Below, in pieces: positions 1-8,308 of a stretch of 64,000 bases of DNA. Source of the DNA: Thiohalomonas sp041685045 (lineage in GTDB: Bacteria > Pseudomonadota > Gammaproteobacteria > Thiohalomonadales > Thiohalomonadaceae). Each line of letters starts with the position of its first letter. Within the stretch, counting starts at the first letter, position 1. Position numbers and translations under genes: made by a program. The notes below the pieces were generated by a model. That model was not told the DNA's origin. It searched no databases and saw only the letters and a list, made by a program, of their open reading frames with translations. The stretch covers positions 127,981-191,980 of the forward strand of contig JAWLGP010000005.1 in assembly GCA_041685045.1 (NCBI GenBank), in the 5' to 3' direction.

Positions 1-181
1 TAGAACAGGATTAACAGGATTTTTCAGGATTAACAGGATGGAAATGAGTGTAGGGGCGTTTGTCGTGCGGCCGACAACCTTGTTTCAAACACACATCTCC
101 ACTTCTTGAAAATTCCATGTGAGTGCGCGTGCGCCTTTCCAAATCAATCCTGTTCATCCTGAAAAATCCTGTTAATCCTGT
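1..181. repeat. Inverted pair of ACAGGATTAACAGGAT-type repeats upstream of lspA
   Basis: Positions 5-41 carry a run of AGGAT units (ACAGGATTAACAGGAT, TTTTC spacer, AGGAT again), and 143-180 carry the same sequence in reverse complement. They bracket about 100 bp with no ORF. The same family recurs at 5228-5298, 31431-31473 and 34047-34087. The element lies directly before lspA and ends at the gene's likely leader, so transcription from an upstream gene outside the window would have to read through it. Confidence 0.85.
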
Positions 182-226
182 ACTATCGACTCAGGCGTAC
201 AGGTACGTTTTACAGAAGGCGAGGCG

Positions 227-718
227 ATGCTGAAATGGTTGTGGCTGGCGCTGGTGGTGGTCGTCTTGGACCAGGTCACCAAGCAGCTGGCGAGTGCGTA
301 TCTGGCGCTGCATGAGCCGGTGGCGCTGATCCCGATGCTGAACCTGACGCTGATGCACAACACCGGCGCGGCGTTCAGTTTTCTGAGCCAGGCCGGCGGT
401 TGGCAGCGCTGGTTTTTCGTGCTGCTGGCGCTTGGCGTCAGCATCGGCATTACCGTCTGGATCAGCCGTCTCAACCGCAGTCAGCGCTGGCTGGCGGCGG
501 CGCTGGCGCTGGTGCTCGGCGGCGCCCTTGGCAATGTGTGGGATCGGGTGGTGCTCGGTTACGTGGTGGATTTCATCGATGTCTATTACGGCCGCTGGCA
601 TTGGCCCGCCTTCAACATCGCCGATTCGGCCATCACGGTCGGCGCCGTCATGCTGGTGATCGACAGCCTGCGTTCCGGGGCGGCACACACACGGAAGGAG
701 TCGGCCCAGGATGGATAA
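227..718 (+). CDS. lspA: Lipoprotein signal peptidase (signal peptidase II)
   Basis: A 163-residue inner-membrane aspartyl protease that cleaves the signal peptide of diacylglyceryl-modified prolipoproteins. The length is normal and four hydrophobic segments are visible (about 4-22, 62-80, 88-104, 133-150). The family motifs are present: DQVTK near residue 15, NTGAAFS near 45, GNVWDR near 102, and the catalytic aspartates D115 (GYVVD) and D133 (NIAD). The stop overlaps the next gene's start by 8 nt, so it is translationally coupled to the FKBP gene. The lspA-FKBP-ispH order is the usual one in gammaproteobacteria. BamC in this window has a lipobox and is a likely substrate. Confidence 0.97.
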   Translation: MLKWLWLALVVVVLDQVTKQLASAYLALHEPVALIPMLNLTLMHNTGAAFSFLSQAGGWQRWFFVLLALGVSIGITVWISRLNRSQRWLAAALALVLGGALGNVWDRVVLGYVVDFIDVYYGRWHWPAFNIADSAITVGAVMLVIDSLRSGAAHTRKESAQDG

Positions 719-1139
719 GGTAATCGGTCCGGGTTGTCGGGTGACAATGCACTACCGCATGCTGCTCGGTGACGGGACGGTGGTCGATGAAAGTGGCGAT
801 GAACCACTGAGTTTCACCATGGGCGACGGGACGCTGATCGAGGGCCTGGAGTGGCTGCTCGGTGGACTGCACGCCGGTGCCGAAGAGCGTTTCCTGGTGG
901 CCCCGGAGCAGGCCTTCGGTTTCCGCGATCCGGAAAACGTGCACAAAATGCCCCGTGACGACTTCGACCCGGAGATGCCGCTTGAGCCCGGTACCGTAAT
1001 CGGCTTTGCCACCCCTTCCGGGGAAGAGGTGCCGGGGATCGTCCTTGAGTCCGATACGGAATCTGTCACAGTGGATTTTAATCACCCGCTGGCCGGCCGC
1101 GACCTGACTTTCGAGGTCCGGGTCCTCACCCTCTCCTGA
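711..1139 (+). CDS. fkpB: FKBP-type peptidyl-prolyl isomerase, SlpA/FkpB type
   Basis: A 142-residue cytoplasmic peptidyl-prolyl cis-trans isomerase of the SlyD/SlpA class. It begins with the FKBP strand VTMHYRMLLGDGTVVDES, followed by LIEGLEWLLGGLHAGAEERF. The middle part, with the PEQAFGFRDPENV segment, corresponds to the inserted-in-flap chaperone domain of this class. There is no signal peptide. It overlaps lspA by 8 nt and precedes ispH by 39 nt, the conserved position of fkpB. The FKBP identity is certain; the fkpB symbol rests on synteny. Confidence 0.92.
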   Translation: MDKVIGPGCRVTMHYRMLLGDGTVVDESGDEPLSFTMGDGTLIEGLEWLLGGLHAGAEERFLVAPEQAFGFRDPENVHKMPRDDFDPEMPLEPGTVIGFATPSGEEVPGIVLESDTESVTVDFNHPLAGRDLTFEVRVLTLS

Positions 1140-1178
1140 ACGCAACCACGCTGCGGTCAACCAATTCGGTCTTGTGAA

Positions 1179-2135
1179 ATGAGTGAAGAAACCTCCGCCC
1201 GCCAGATCCTGCTGGCCAACCCCCGCGGCTTCTGCGCCGGTGTCGACCGTGCCATCGAGATCGTCGAGCGCGTGCTCGAAATCTTCGGTGCGCCGGTCTA
1301 CGTGCGGCACGAAGTGGTGCACAACCGTTTTGTCGTGGAGCGGTTGCGGGAGTTGGGGGCGGTGTTCGTGGAAGAGCTCGACGAAGTGCCCGATGGGGCG
1401 ACGGTCGTCTTCAGTGCCCACGGCGTTCCCCGCAAGGTTCAGGAGGAAGCGGCACAGCGCGATCTGCGGGTATTTGATGCGACCTGTCCTCTGGTGACCA
1501 AGGTCCATCTGGAGGTCATGCGCCACGCCAAGGAGGGGCACGATGTGGTCCTTATCGGCCATGCCGGCCACCCCGAAGTGGAAGGCACCATGGGCCAGTA
1601 TGACGGCAGCGCCGGCGGTATTATTCACCTTGTGGAGACGCCCGAGGACGTCGCCAAACTGAAGGTGCGCGATCCGGAACACCTGGGCTATGTCACCCAG
1701 ACCACGCTGTCGACGGATGATGCCCGGGTGGTCATCGATGCCCTGAGGGCACGCTTTCCGAAGATCACGGGCGCGCGGCGAGAGGATATCTGTTATGCCA
1801 CGCAGAACCGGCAGGACGCGGTGAAGGCACTCGCCGACGCGTGCGAGCTGGTGCTGGTGGTGGGATCACGCAACAGCTCCAACTCCAACCGGCTGCGGGA
1901 GGTGGCCGAACGGCGGAAGGTTCCGGCCTATTTGATCGACAACGCCGACGATATCGAGCCGACATGGATCGAGGGTACGCAGTGCGTCGGCATCACCGCC
2001 GGCGCGTCGGCCCCGGAAGTGCTCGTCCAGCAGGTGGTGGCGCGGTTGCGCGAGTTGGGCGCAACCTCGGTGGCCGACCTGGATGGCCGGGAGGAGGCGA
2101 TGACCTTCAAGCTGCCGAAGGAACTGGCCCGCTGA
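1179..2135 (+). CDS. ispH: 4-hydroxy-3-methylbut-2-enyl diphosphate reductase
   Basis: The final enzyme of the MEP isoprenoid pathway. It is a [4Fe-4S] protein that reduces HMBPP to IPP and DMAPP. The 318-residue length is standard. The three cluster-binding cysteines lie at C19 (GFCAGV), C102 (DATCPL) and C204 (DICYATQNR), and the substrate-contact motifs HEVVHN, GHAGHPE and SSNSNRL are intact. It is the third gene of the lspA-fkpB-ispH group and is convergent with the pilin operon, only 22 bp away. Confidence 0.98.
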   Translation: MSEETSARQILLANPRGFCAGVDRAIEIVERVLEIFGAPVYVRHEVVHNRFVVERLRELGAVFVEELDEVPDGATVVFSAHGVPRKVQEEAAQRDLRVFDATCPLVTKVHLEVMRHAKEGHDVVLIGHAGHPEVEGTMGQYDGSAGGIIHLVETPEDVAKLKVRDPEHLGYVTQTTLSTDDARVVIDALRARFPKITGARREDICYATQNRQDAVKALADACELVLVVGSRNSSNSNRLREVAERRKVPAYLIDNADDIEPTWIEGTQCVGITAGASAPEVLVQQVVARLRELGATSVADLDGREEAMTFKLPKELAR

Positions 2136-2157
2136 GCCCTGCCGCGCAATCGCGGAA

Positions 2158-2631
2158 TCAGAAACACGATGCCGGGCTCAGCCGCCCGTCAGGAAATGCG
2201 GGACCGACCTCAAGTTTCAAAGTGGTACAGTCCGCGTCGCCGGCCTGTGCGCCAAAGGCTTCGGCCACGGCGATATAGCCATTTTCGCTGGCGGAGCCCG
2301 CCTCGATCGTCAGGCGATAGTGACCTGACGGACTGGCGACGCTTCCGCGGACCACAGTGACCGCGGAAGTGGCGCCGCACGCACCCGCATCGCCCAGCGC
2401 CTGCCCGTAAAAGCGGCAGTTGACCCGCAATTTCGCCTGCTCCAACTGGATTTGCGTCAGGGCTGCGCGGGCGTCGGCGCGACGGGCCTTTTGCAGGGAG
2501 TCCTGATAGGCTGGGATGGCGATGGCCGCCAGGATGGCGACGATCATCACCGCGAACAGCAGGTCAACCAGCGTAACCCCCTTCTCCGCCGTGCGCGGAC
2601 TGTGCTGCAACTTCAGGCCCCGTCGAATCAT
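2158..2631 (-). CDS. PilE-like type IV (minor) pilin with Asp at position 5
   Basis: A 157-residue prepilin. After a 17-residue basic leader, the prepilin peptidase motif is KG/VTLVDLL, followed by a hydrophobic helix (AVMIVAILAAIAIPAY) typical of the PilE/PilA fold. Mature residue 1 is Val instead of Phe, and residue 5 is Asp where nearly all pilins have Glu. The C-terminal part has four cysteines and ends in SPASCF, a disulfide-loop style ending. The ATG at 2631 was chosen because a frame extending further upstream would only read into pilV. It is the last gene of the fimT-pilW-pilX-pilV operon, 10 nt after pilV, the position where pilE normally sits after pilY1. Confidence 0.88.
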   Translation of the reverse strand: MIRRGLKLQHSPRTAEKGVTLVDLLFAVMIVAILAAIAIPAYQDSLQKARRADARAALTQIQLEQAKLRVNCRFYGQALGDAGACGATSAVTVVRGSVASPSGHYRLTIEAGSASENGYIAVAEAFGAQAGDADCTTLKLEVGPAFPDGRLSPASCF

Positions 2632-2641
2632 GGGCGCTTCC

Positions 2642-4135
2642 TCAGTTGGAAACCGGGCAGGCGCCGACCTCGTCAGCGACCGCGTGGTGGTAGGTCTCGG
2701 AGTCACTGATCGCTTCGAAGGAGACCGTTTCTGTCGTGCAGGCAACCCTTCGGCGCGAGGTGACGAAGTGGAGCTGGCCGGACCAGGGTGTCTCCTCCAA
2801 CCGGCAGCGGTAGGCGGCCGCGTTGGCACTGCATTCGACCCCCGCCGTCGCCAGTACGTCGGACACGTCGCCGAAATCCGCACCGCCGTAAAAGTCGAAG
2901 CGGCCGGCGATGACGGTCGGTTGCTCGTCGGGACAGTAGGTGTCCCCGGTCAGGCAGACCGATGCGGGTAGATTGGTATAGAAAAAGTACTCCTCGGCAT
3001 TCAACGGGCCGAACTCCGGGTCGCCGGTCAGCATGAGATCGGTGCAGTCCCCGTCGCCGGCATTTCTGTTCGCGACCACCAGGAAATCGTGCCGGCCGGC
3101 GAGCCGGGCCAGGCGACGGCCGGATACGCCGGCGGAGAACCAGATCACGTTGCCCTCGTCATCCTCCACCGGAGAGCCGTCGGCGTGCTGGCGTGTTTGA
3201 AAGCCGCGATAGTCGCGGCTGCGGCCGGCCGTGACGGTGAGGGCGTAGGGATCGCCCAGGCAGACAGAGGAGGTGGCGTGTAGCGCACCGGTTCGGCTGA
3301 CATCCAGCACCGAAACGGTCCCGTACCAGCCGCTTGCGACATAACAGGTATATTCGAACGCCTCGAAGCGGCGGCCTCCCCGTTGCACCGCCTCGGGGCT
3401 GCCGCGGACGCAGTGGCTGATGCCGGTGGCGGCAACCGCAAAATGCTCTGCGTTCTGCGGGCTCTGAACATAGACGGAACCGCCGATCACAACCAGTTCA
3501 TGCTCTGGCGCGATCACCAGTTTGACCTTACCAGAGACATTTTCGATCAGTTCGATCTCCCCCGCGTCGTTTTCGTGGCGGCTGGTCCCGTCGCCGTTGT
3601 CGGTCCTGTCATCGGGTGGGGAGTCGCCGTAGTCGCTGTTGCCGAAGCGGGCCCCTTGGCCCGGAAGCGGGATCGACTCGCCGGCGGGCATCGCCGCCAA
3701 CAGGCCCTGCGCGGGAGAACGCCACACCAGCACGCTGGCGAGTTCATGGGTCTGGGCGCCCTCCCGCGGATCGGTCCACTGAACTCGAACGGTCACCGCC
3801 TTTCGCGCCGGCGCTGTCAGGTCCGTGATCATCCAGCTGCGGAGGTAAACGGAATGGTCGCCGACCACGGAGTTGGCGGTAGTGAATACGCCACCGGTGT
3901 CGTTCAGCGCCTGGTAATCGGCCTCTTTCATCGCGTTGCGGAAGGTTTCGACCTGCTGTTGGGCCAACAGCACCGCCTCGTTGCGCGCCTTGCTCAGGCC
4001 GCCACTGTGGATGAGCTGGCCGTGAAATCGGGTCAAGGCCAGGACCCCGAGCGCGAAGATCAGGGCGGCGACCAGCGCCTCGAGCAGGACGAAGCCGCGG
4101 GATCGGCCACCAGTGACCTGCAAGGGCCTGTTCAC
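2642..4135 (-). CDS. pilV: PilV-family minor prepilin with long C-terminal extension
   Basis: A 497-residue protein. A short leader ends in the cleavage motif RG/FVLLEALVAALIFALGVLAL, with Phe1 and Glu5 intact, so it should be processed by PilD and enter the pilus tip complex. PilV proteins are normally under about 200 residues. This one adds about 300 residues of Cys- and Gly-rich, beta-type sequence with repeated short Cys spacings, with no obvious known domain. It overlaps pilX by 4 nt (ATGA-type) and is followed by the pilE-like gene. Since no pilY1 is present, the extension could provide tip-adhesin function; that is inference. Confidence 0.85.
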   Translation of the reverse strand: MNRPLQVTGGRSRGFVLLEALVAALIFALGVLALTRFHGQLIHSGGLSKARNEAVLLAQQQVETFRNAMKEADYQALNDTGGVFTTANSVVGDHSVYLRSWMITDLTAPARKAVTVRVQWTDPREGAQTHELASVLVWRSPAQGLLAAMPAGESIPLPGQGARFGNSDYGDSPPDDRTDNGDGTSRHENDAGEIELIENVSGKVKLVIAPEHELVVIGGSVYVQSPQNAEHFAVAATGISHCVRGSPEAVQRGGRRFEAFEYTCYVASGWYGTVSVLDVSRTGALHATSSVCLGDPYALTVTAGRSRDYRGFQTRQHADGSPVEDDEGNVIWFSAGVSGRRLARLAGRHDFLVVANRNAGDGDCTDLMLTGDPEFGPLNAEEYFFYTNLPASVCLTGDTYCPDEQPTVIAGRFDFYGGADFGDVSDVLATAGVECSANAAAYRCRLEETPWSGQLHFVTSRRRVACTTETVSFEAISDSETYHHAVADEVGACPVSN

Positions 4136-5178
4136 GTCCAGTCCCGCCAGGACCCGGGCAGATTGGCGCCATTACCGATGCCGCCCAGGTTCTCGATCAC
4201 CGTCGCGTCGTAACGGACGGTCAGATTGCCGTTGCCCATCTCCAGGGCCCCCTCGACCACCATTCCGCCGTTGACGGTCACGTTGCCGTTCACCTTGGTG
4301 ATACTGCCGGTGACGTAGAGCACCCCATTGACGAGCACATTGCCGTGGAGCTCGAGGTCTCCGTCGATGATGCAAATGACCGGTTCGGTCTGACTGCCCA
4401 GAATACGGTTGGATGTGATCGCCAGGTCGCCGTCGTGCCAGATCAATTTGCCGGCCGCAGTGGAATCAGGGAACCCATGGAAGTCGGCCTCGGCGCGCAC
4501 GTTCACCTTGCTGTCACCGAAGAAGTGGTAGAAGAAGGCGGCCTGCCCGATGGACGACAGGTTGGGGTCGGAGGCTACCACGTCGGGGCCGAAATCCGAG
4601 CCGGTGGAACTGAGCACATTATCGACCCCATCGACACGGATGCGGGTCTTGGCATTGCCGCCCGCGGTGACCGTATCGCCCGACCAGATGGTGATGTTGC
4701 CGATGTTGTTGATCACCTCGATGCTGCCGCTGAATTGTGTGAGGGAGCGGGTTGTGATGGGCGCGACGGGCGGGTGCGGCATGGCCGGAACGAACACGTT
4801 CTCCACGGTCACCTGCTGCAGAGCGAGCGCGTCGCCGCTGTTGCCGGTGGCGACGATCCGGTGATAGCCATCGGCGATCGGGGTGAAGGAGACGGTGTAG
4901 GTACTGCCGCCGGTCCCGACCGTACCGACCAGCGTTTGGGAGAGGTCGGCGCCGGAAACATCGGTGTGGAGCAGACCGAGACCGGCACCGGCTTCTGCTG
5001 CCTCGAAGGCCTGCACGGCCGCGAGTTCGTTGACTGCGATCCGTTGCTCCATGACGGCGCTCTTACTGACCAGGAGCGTCGACACCGTCATGGTCACCAG
5101 CAAGATAAGCGTGACGAGCAAGGTGACGGCGCCTCTTTCGCCCCCGGGTTTGCCGCCGGCGCTGTGCTGTCTTCGCAT
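4132..5178 (-). CDS. pilX: PilX-family minor pilin with beta-solenoid-like C-terminus
   Basis: A 348-residue protein. Its N-terminus has the PilX pattern: ERGAVTLLVTLILLVTMTV, then AVMEQRIAVNELAAVQAFEAAEAG, the PilX_N signature (GspK-like, with no Glu5 expected). From about residue 140 the sequence is rich in short Asn/Gly/Val repeats (GNVLVNGVLYVTGSI, NGNVTVNGGMVVEGAL) that look like a right-handed beta-helix of bactofilin type. Typical PilX proteins are under 200 residues. The gene lies between pilV (4-nt overlap) and pilW, from which it is separated by an AGGAT-family repeat. Confidence 0.85.
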   Translation of the reverse strand: MRRQHSAGGKPGGERGAVTLLVTLILLVTMTVSTLLVSKSAVMEQRIAVNELAAVQAFEAAEAGAGLGLLHTDVSGADLSQTLVGTVGTGGSTYTVSFTPIADGYHRIVATGNSGDALALQQVTVENVFVPAMPHPPVAPITTRSLTQFSGSIEVINNIGNITIWSGDTVTAGGNAKTRIRVDGVDNVLSSTGSDFGPDVVASDPNLSSIGQAAFFYHFFGDSKVNVRAEADFHGFPDSTAAGKLIWHDGDLAITSNRILGSQTEPVICIIDGDLELHGNVLVNGVLYVTGSITKVNGNVTVNGGMVVEGALEMGNGNLTVRYDATVIENLGGIGNGANLPGSWRDWT

Positions 5179-5227
5179 GTCGACCTCCTGTCGTGATTCC
5201 TTTTGACTTTGTCAGACTGTCCAATTT

Positions 5228-5298
5228 CACAGGATCAACAGGATGGAACAGCAAAAGGCCTTTCCTGTTAATCCTGAAAAATCCTGTTCATCCTGTTG
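5228..5298. repeat. AGGAT-family inverted repeat inside the pilin operon
   Basis: A shorter copy of the element seen at 1-181. CACAGGATCAACAGGATGG at 5228-5246 faces an inverted arm at 5262-5298. It occupies the 126-bp gap between pilW and pilX, the only sizeable gap in an otherwise tightly packed operon. As RNA it would form a hairpin that could reduce read-through into pilX-pilV-pilE. Confidence 0.85.
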
Positions 5299-5304
5299 AA
5301 TGAA

Positions 5305-6030
5305 CTAAGGCTCCGTCCTGATGCGGTCATTACGAACCCGTACGCTGGCGACCACGGACTTCCGAATGGAAGGGTCACTTTTCGCCTGGCCGCTCAGCGC
5401 GATCTGGATCTGACGGGTCTCCACCAGTCGGTCGCCGCTCTGCGGCACTTCGAAACCGGTCGCGGAGCTATCGTCACACGGCTTTTCGGTGGTCGTGCTG
5501 CCGTCGACCTCCCAGCTCCGATCGCGACTGACATTCATGCACTTGCCGCCGCGGGAGCGAAACAGGAGGCTTGTCACCACTACCGACCCCGGCGTCGTGA
5601 TGCCCTCCCAGTAACCCTTGCGGCAGGTCGGGTCGTCGGTAGTGGTCCCGCTTTTCTTCAGCCAGACCTTGTTATCCCGGAGCCGGAATCCGAGGTACTC
5701 GTCGCTGTCGGGTGTGCCGTTGGCGTTGCGGTCGTAGGTGTAGAGCACACAACGACCATCCAGAAAGATGTTGATGTCGGTGGTGGTGCCGGTAAACGGG
5801 TTTTGCGCTCCGGGTGCTGCACCGCCCCAATAGCCGGCCCGCCGCAGATCGTTCACCATCAGGTTGGCGACCGCGCGCAACTGTTGGTTCAGTTGGGCGG
5901 AACGCAGCAGGTGGGTGCCGCTGCGTGCGCTCTCGAGATACATCGCGGTGACGGCTCCGAGCACCACCAGGCCAAGCGCCATGCCGACCAGTAGTTCGAC
6001 GATGGTCATGCCGTACTGACCGCGGTTCAT
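5305..6030 (-). CDS. pilW: PilW-family minor prepilin
   Basis: A 241-residue prepilin with cleavage motif QYG/MTIVELLVGMALGLVVL. Residue 1 is Met (tolerated in this position) and Glu5 is present. The block RSAQLNQQLRAVANLMVNDLRRAGYWG is the PilW signature after the N-terminal helix. The length is slightly short for PilW. It starts 3 nt after fimT, so the two are probably co-translated. Its product joins PilV, PilX and FimT in the priming complex of type IV pili. Confidence 0.9.
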   Translation of the reverse strand: MNRGQYGMTIVELLVGMALGLVVLGAVTAMYLESARSGTHLLRSAQLNQQLRAVANLMVNDLRRAGYWGGAAPGAQNPFTGTTTDINIFLDGRCVLYTYDRNANGTPDSDEYLGFRLRDNKVWLKKSGTTTDDPTCRKGYWEGITTPGSVVVTSLLFRSRGGKCMNVSRDRSWEVDGSTTTEKPCDDSSATGFEVPQSGDRLVETRQIQIALSGQAKSDPSIRKSVVASVRVRNDRIRTEP

Positions 6031-6033
6031 GGA

Positions 6034-6588
6034 TCAACAGTCCGTAGGGTAACCCGGCACGTGAGTGGTGCCGGCGGGAGAACAGAGCCGTACCAGGCCC
6101 AGGCTGGAGACGACGATATTCAACCGGTAGCGACCCTCGGCCGAGGCCATCTTGATGCGGCCGCTGCCGGCGGTGCCGCGCACCGGATCGAAGCTGGTCT
6201 TGCCGCCGCTGAAGGTCACGCCGACAAGGCGCGGGCGGGCGGATGCACTGGAGGCGAATTCCGTTCCCGCGCTCACCTTGCGGGTGCCATCGACTTGACA
6301 GTCATCGGCATCGGAACAGTCACAGTAGGCGGAGTCATCGAATCCCACGCACCAGTCGGTTTCGCTGGCGGCAAACAGGCTGACATAGACCTTGCGTGAT
6401 TTCTTGATGGCTTCGCTTCTGCTCCACTGCAATCGGGCAGCGATGGTTTCGGCGGCCCCGGTCAGTCGGTGCTTCTCGAGAAATCCGGAAAACGCGGGAA
6501 CAGCGATGCTATAGAGGATTGCCAGGATGGCGATGGTGACGAGAAGTTCGACGACGGTGAAACCGTCCGATGCCCTATCCATGTGCAT
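6034..6588 (-). CDS. fimT: FimT/GspH-family minor prepilin
   Basis: A 184-residue prepilin with cleavage motif DG/FTVVELLVTIAILAILYSI, with Phe1 and Glu5 both standard. The next block, RLQWSRSEAIKKSRKVYV, is the GspH/FimT signature. It contains a compact Cys pattern (YCDCSDADDC) and two C-terminal cysteines. A second in-frame ATG two codons in (6582) is equally possible. It is the first gene of the minor pilin operon. A -24/-12-like element lies upstream at 6627-6640 (see that entry). Confidence 0.9.
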   Translation of the reverse strand: MHMDRASDGFTVVELLVTIAILAILYSIAVPAFSGFLEKHRLTGAAETIAARLQWSRSEAIKKSRKVYVSLFAASETDWCVGFDDSAYCDCSDADDCQVDGTRKVSAGTEFASSASARPRLVGVTFSGGKTSFDPVRGTAGSGRIKMASAEGRYRLNIVVSSLGLVRLCSPAGTTHVPGYPTDC

Positions 6589-6626
6589 GTCTCCTTGTTA
6601 TGGTTGGAACCCTATCGCCATCCACC

Positions 6627-6640
6627 GCAAAAAACAATCC
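6627..6640 (-). promoter_or_regulatory. Possible sigma-54 promoter for fimT operon (weak)
   Basis: On the minus strand a GG (6639-6640) is followed after exactly 10 nt by GC (6627-6628), with a TTTTTTGC block matching the -12 element. The -24 side is only GGGATTG against TGGCACG, so support is partial. A start about 12 nt downstream of the GC would leave a leader of about 27 nt before the fimT ATG. Confidence 0.3.
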
Positions 6641-6735
6641 CTTCAGAAATTCAGGGATACTTGAATGGCCGGCCGGCCGGCGCGGCGGCTCGGGGAAGCG
6701 TTTTGGGGAGGCCTTACCGCAAGGAGAAGTCAGGG

Positions 6736-7167
6736 ATGAGGACACAGGAAGAAGGATTTACCTTGATTCAAACGATGTTGGTGCTGACCATCGTCGGCAT
6801 TCTCGCCGGCATTGCACTCCCCGCCTACCAGGAGTGGATTCAGGCAGCGCGGCGCTCCGATGCGATCACCGCCCTGCTGGAGATCCAGTTGGCGCAGGAG
6901 AAGTGGCGCGCCCGGAGCCCGGTCTACGGCGGCATCGGCGACCTCCGGGACGACCCGGAAGGCGACGGGGTGTTTGTATCGACTGGCGGCTACTACGCCC
7001 TGCACGTCACCGACGTCACGGCGGGCGCCTATTTGGCGGCGGCCGTTCCCCTCTCCGGTCGCGGTCAGGTCAGCGACTCCTGTGGAAGCTTCGCCCTGGA
7101 TCAGGACGGGCCGGTCCATCAGCGCGGTGGCGTCGCTTACGCAAACGCAGGTTGTTGGAGAAATTGA
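6736..7167 (+). CDS. PilE-like pilin with Gln at position 5
   Basis: A 143-residue prepilin, divergent from the fimT operon. The leader MRTQEEG is followed by /FTLIQTMLVLTIVGILAGIALPAYQ. Residue 5 of the mature protein is Gln instead of Glu, which in other pilins severely affects assembly. The globular part has the PilE-like pattern (RRSDAITALLEIQLAQEKWR) and two C-terminal cysteines (DSC and AGCW) that would close a D-region loop. The start is supported by an AAGGAG ribosome site at 6721-6726. Two nucleotides separate its stop from thiO, so the two are likely cotranscribed although functionally unrelated. Confidence 0.88.
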   Translation: MRTQEEGFTLIQTMLVLTIVGILAGIALPAYQEWIQAARRSDAITALLEIQLAQEKWRARSPVYGGIGDLRDDPEGDGVFVSTGGYYALHVTDVTAGAYLAAAVPLSGRGQVSDSCGSFALDQDGPVHQRGGVAYANAGCWRN

Positions 7168-7169
7168 CT

Positions 7170-8249
7170 ATGCCCCACACCATCGTGGTCGGTGCCGGCC
7201 TGATCGGGATGCTCACGGCGCGAGAGCTTTCCGAGGGCGGAATGTCGGTCACGCTGCTCGACAAGGGATCCCGTGGCCGCGAGTCATCGTGGGCCGGCGG
7301 CGGGATTCTTTCGCCGCTGTATCCGTGGCGGTATCCGGACCCGATCACCGAGCTGGCCCGTTGGGGCCAGCCGCGCTATGAAGCGTTGTGCAGCGCGCTG
7401 GCCGATGCGACCGGAATCGATCCGGAATGGACCCGCAGCGGAATGCTGATGGTCGATGTCGATGGCGAGGAACGGCGGCGGGCGGAGGGCTGGGCCGAGC
7501 GCTTCGGTTACCGGCTGGAGCGTTTGAGCGCCGCAGCACTGGCGGACAGTGAGCCCGGGCTCGAACCGGGTCTGTCCGCGCTGTGGATGCCGGATGTGGC
7601 CCAAGTCCGCAACCCACGGCTCTTGCAGTCGCTGGGTGCCGATCTGGACCAGCGGGGTGTGCGGGTCGTTGAAAACTGCAAGGTGACCGGCTTTCGGGTC
7701 GAGTCCGGCCGGGTAACCGGCGTTCTGACTTCGGTCGGCGTCCAGTCGGCCGACGTGGTGCTGGTTGCTGGCGGTGCCTGGAGCGGCCGACTGCTCGAGG
7801 CCAGTGGACTACGGCTTGCGGTCGAACCGGTGCGGGGTCAGATGCTGCTCTATCGGGGCGACCCGGGCATGGTCCAACACATCGTGCTGGCCGATGACCA
7901 CTACATCATTCCGCGACGGGATGGTCGTATTCTGGTCGGCAGTACCATGGAGCGGGTCGGTTTCGAAAAGATCACGACGCAACAGGCGCTTACCGAGCTC
8001 CGGGGGGTGGCGGAATCCGCCTTCCCCGCGCTCGGCGCGGTAGCGATCGAGGCCCATTGGGCCGGCTTGCGTCCGGGATCGCCGCAGGGCGTTCCATTCA
8101 TCGGCGCCCATCCGGCATTGGCCAGTCTCTACATCAATGCCGGACACTTCCGTAACGGTGTGGTCATGGGAATGGCTTCGGCTCGGCTTGCCGCCGATCT
8201 GGTACTCGGGCGGCCCCCCATTCTGGATGCAGCCGCCTACCGTCCGTGA
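7170..8249 (+). CDS. thiO: Glycine oxidase ThiO (FAD-dependent, thiamine synthesis)
   Basis: A 359-residue member of the DAO family. It oxidises glycine to iminoglycine for thiazole formation in thiamine biosynthesis. The Rossmann motif VVGAGLIGMLTARELSEGG is at the N-terminus. SSWAGGGILSPLYPWRYPDP is the ThiO signature, and the C-terminal HWAGLRPGSPQGVPFIG block contacts FAD and substrate. The GGAG ribosome site at 7157-7160 lies inside the end of the preceding pilin gene. The other thi genes are not in the window. A generic FAD amino-acid oxidase is the alternative. Confidence 0.88.
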   Translation: MPHTIVVGAGLIGMLTARELSEGGMSVTLLDKGSRGRESSWAGGGILSPLYPWRYPDPITELARWGQPRYEALCSALADATGIDPEWTRSGMLMVDVDGEERRRAEGWAERFGYRLERLSAAALADSEPGLEPGLSALWMPDVAQVRNPRLLQSLGADLDQRGVRVVENCKVTGFRVESGRVTGVLTSVGVQSADVVLVAGGAWSGRLLEASGLRLAVEPVRGQMLLYRGDPGMVQHIVLADDHYIIPRRDGRILVGSTMERVGFEKITTQQALTELRGVAESAFPALGAVAIEAHWAGLRPGSPQGVPFIGAHPALASLYINAGHFRNGVVMGMASARLAADLVLGRPPILDAAAYRP

Positions 8250-8308
8250 GGGATACCCACTTAGGACCAATAGACTTCGTGAAAAACCCTGTTCTATACT
8301 CGGCCAGT

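Noticed and set aside
172..688. Several long reading frames opposite lspA
   Set aside because: They overlap lspA, whose catalytic motifs and synteny are clear, and show no recognisable motifs. High GC content gives many such frames.
648..1682. 344-codon reading frame on the minus strand over fkpB and ispH
   Set aside because: It covers two conserved genes on the other strand and reads as low-complexity His/Arg-rich sequence.
6715..6735. Sigma-54 promoter for the pilin at 6736
   Set aside because: A GG-N10-GC pattern exists but would place the start only about 5 nt before the ATG, and its -12 part (TACCGC) does not match.
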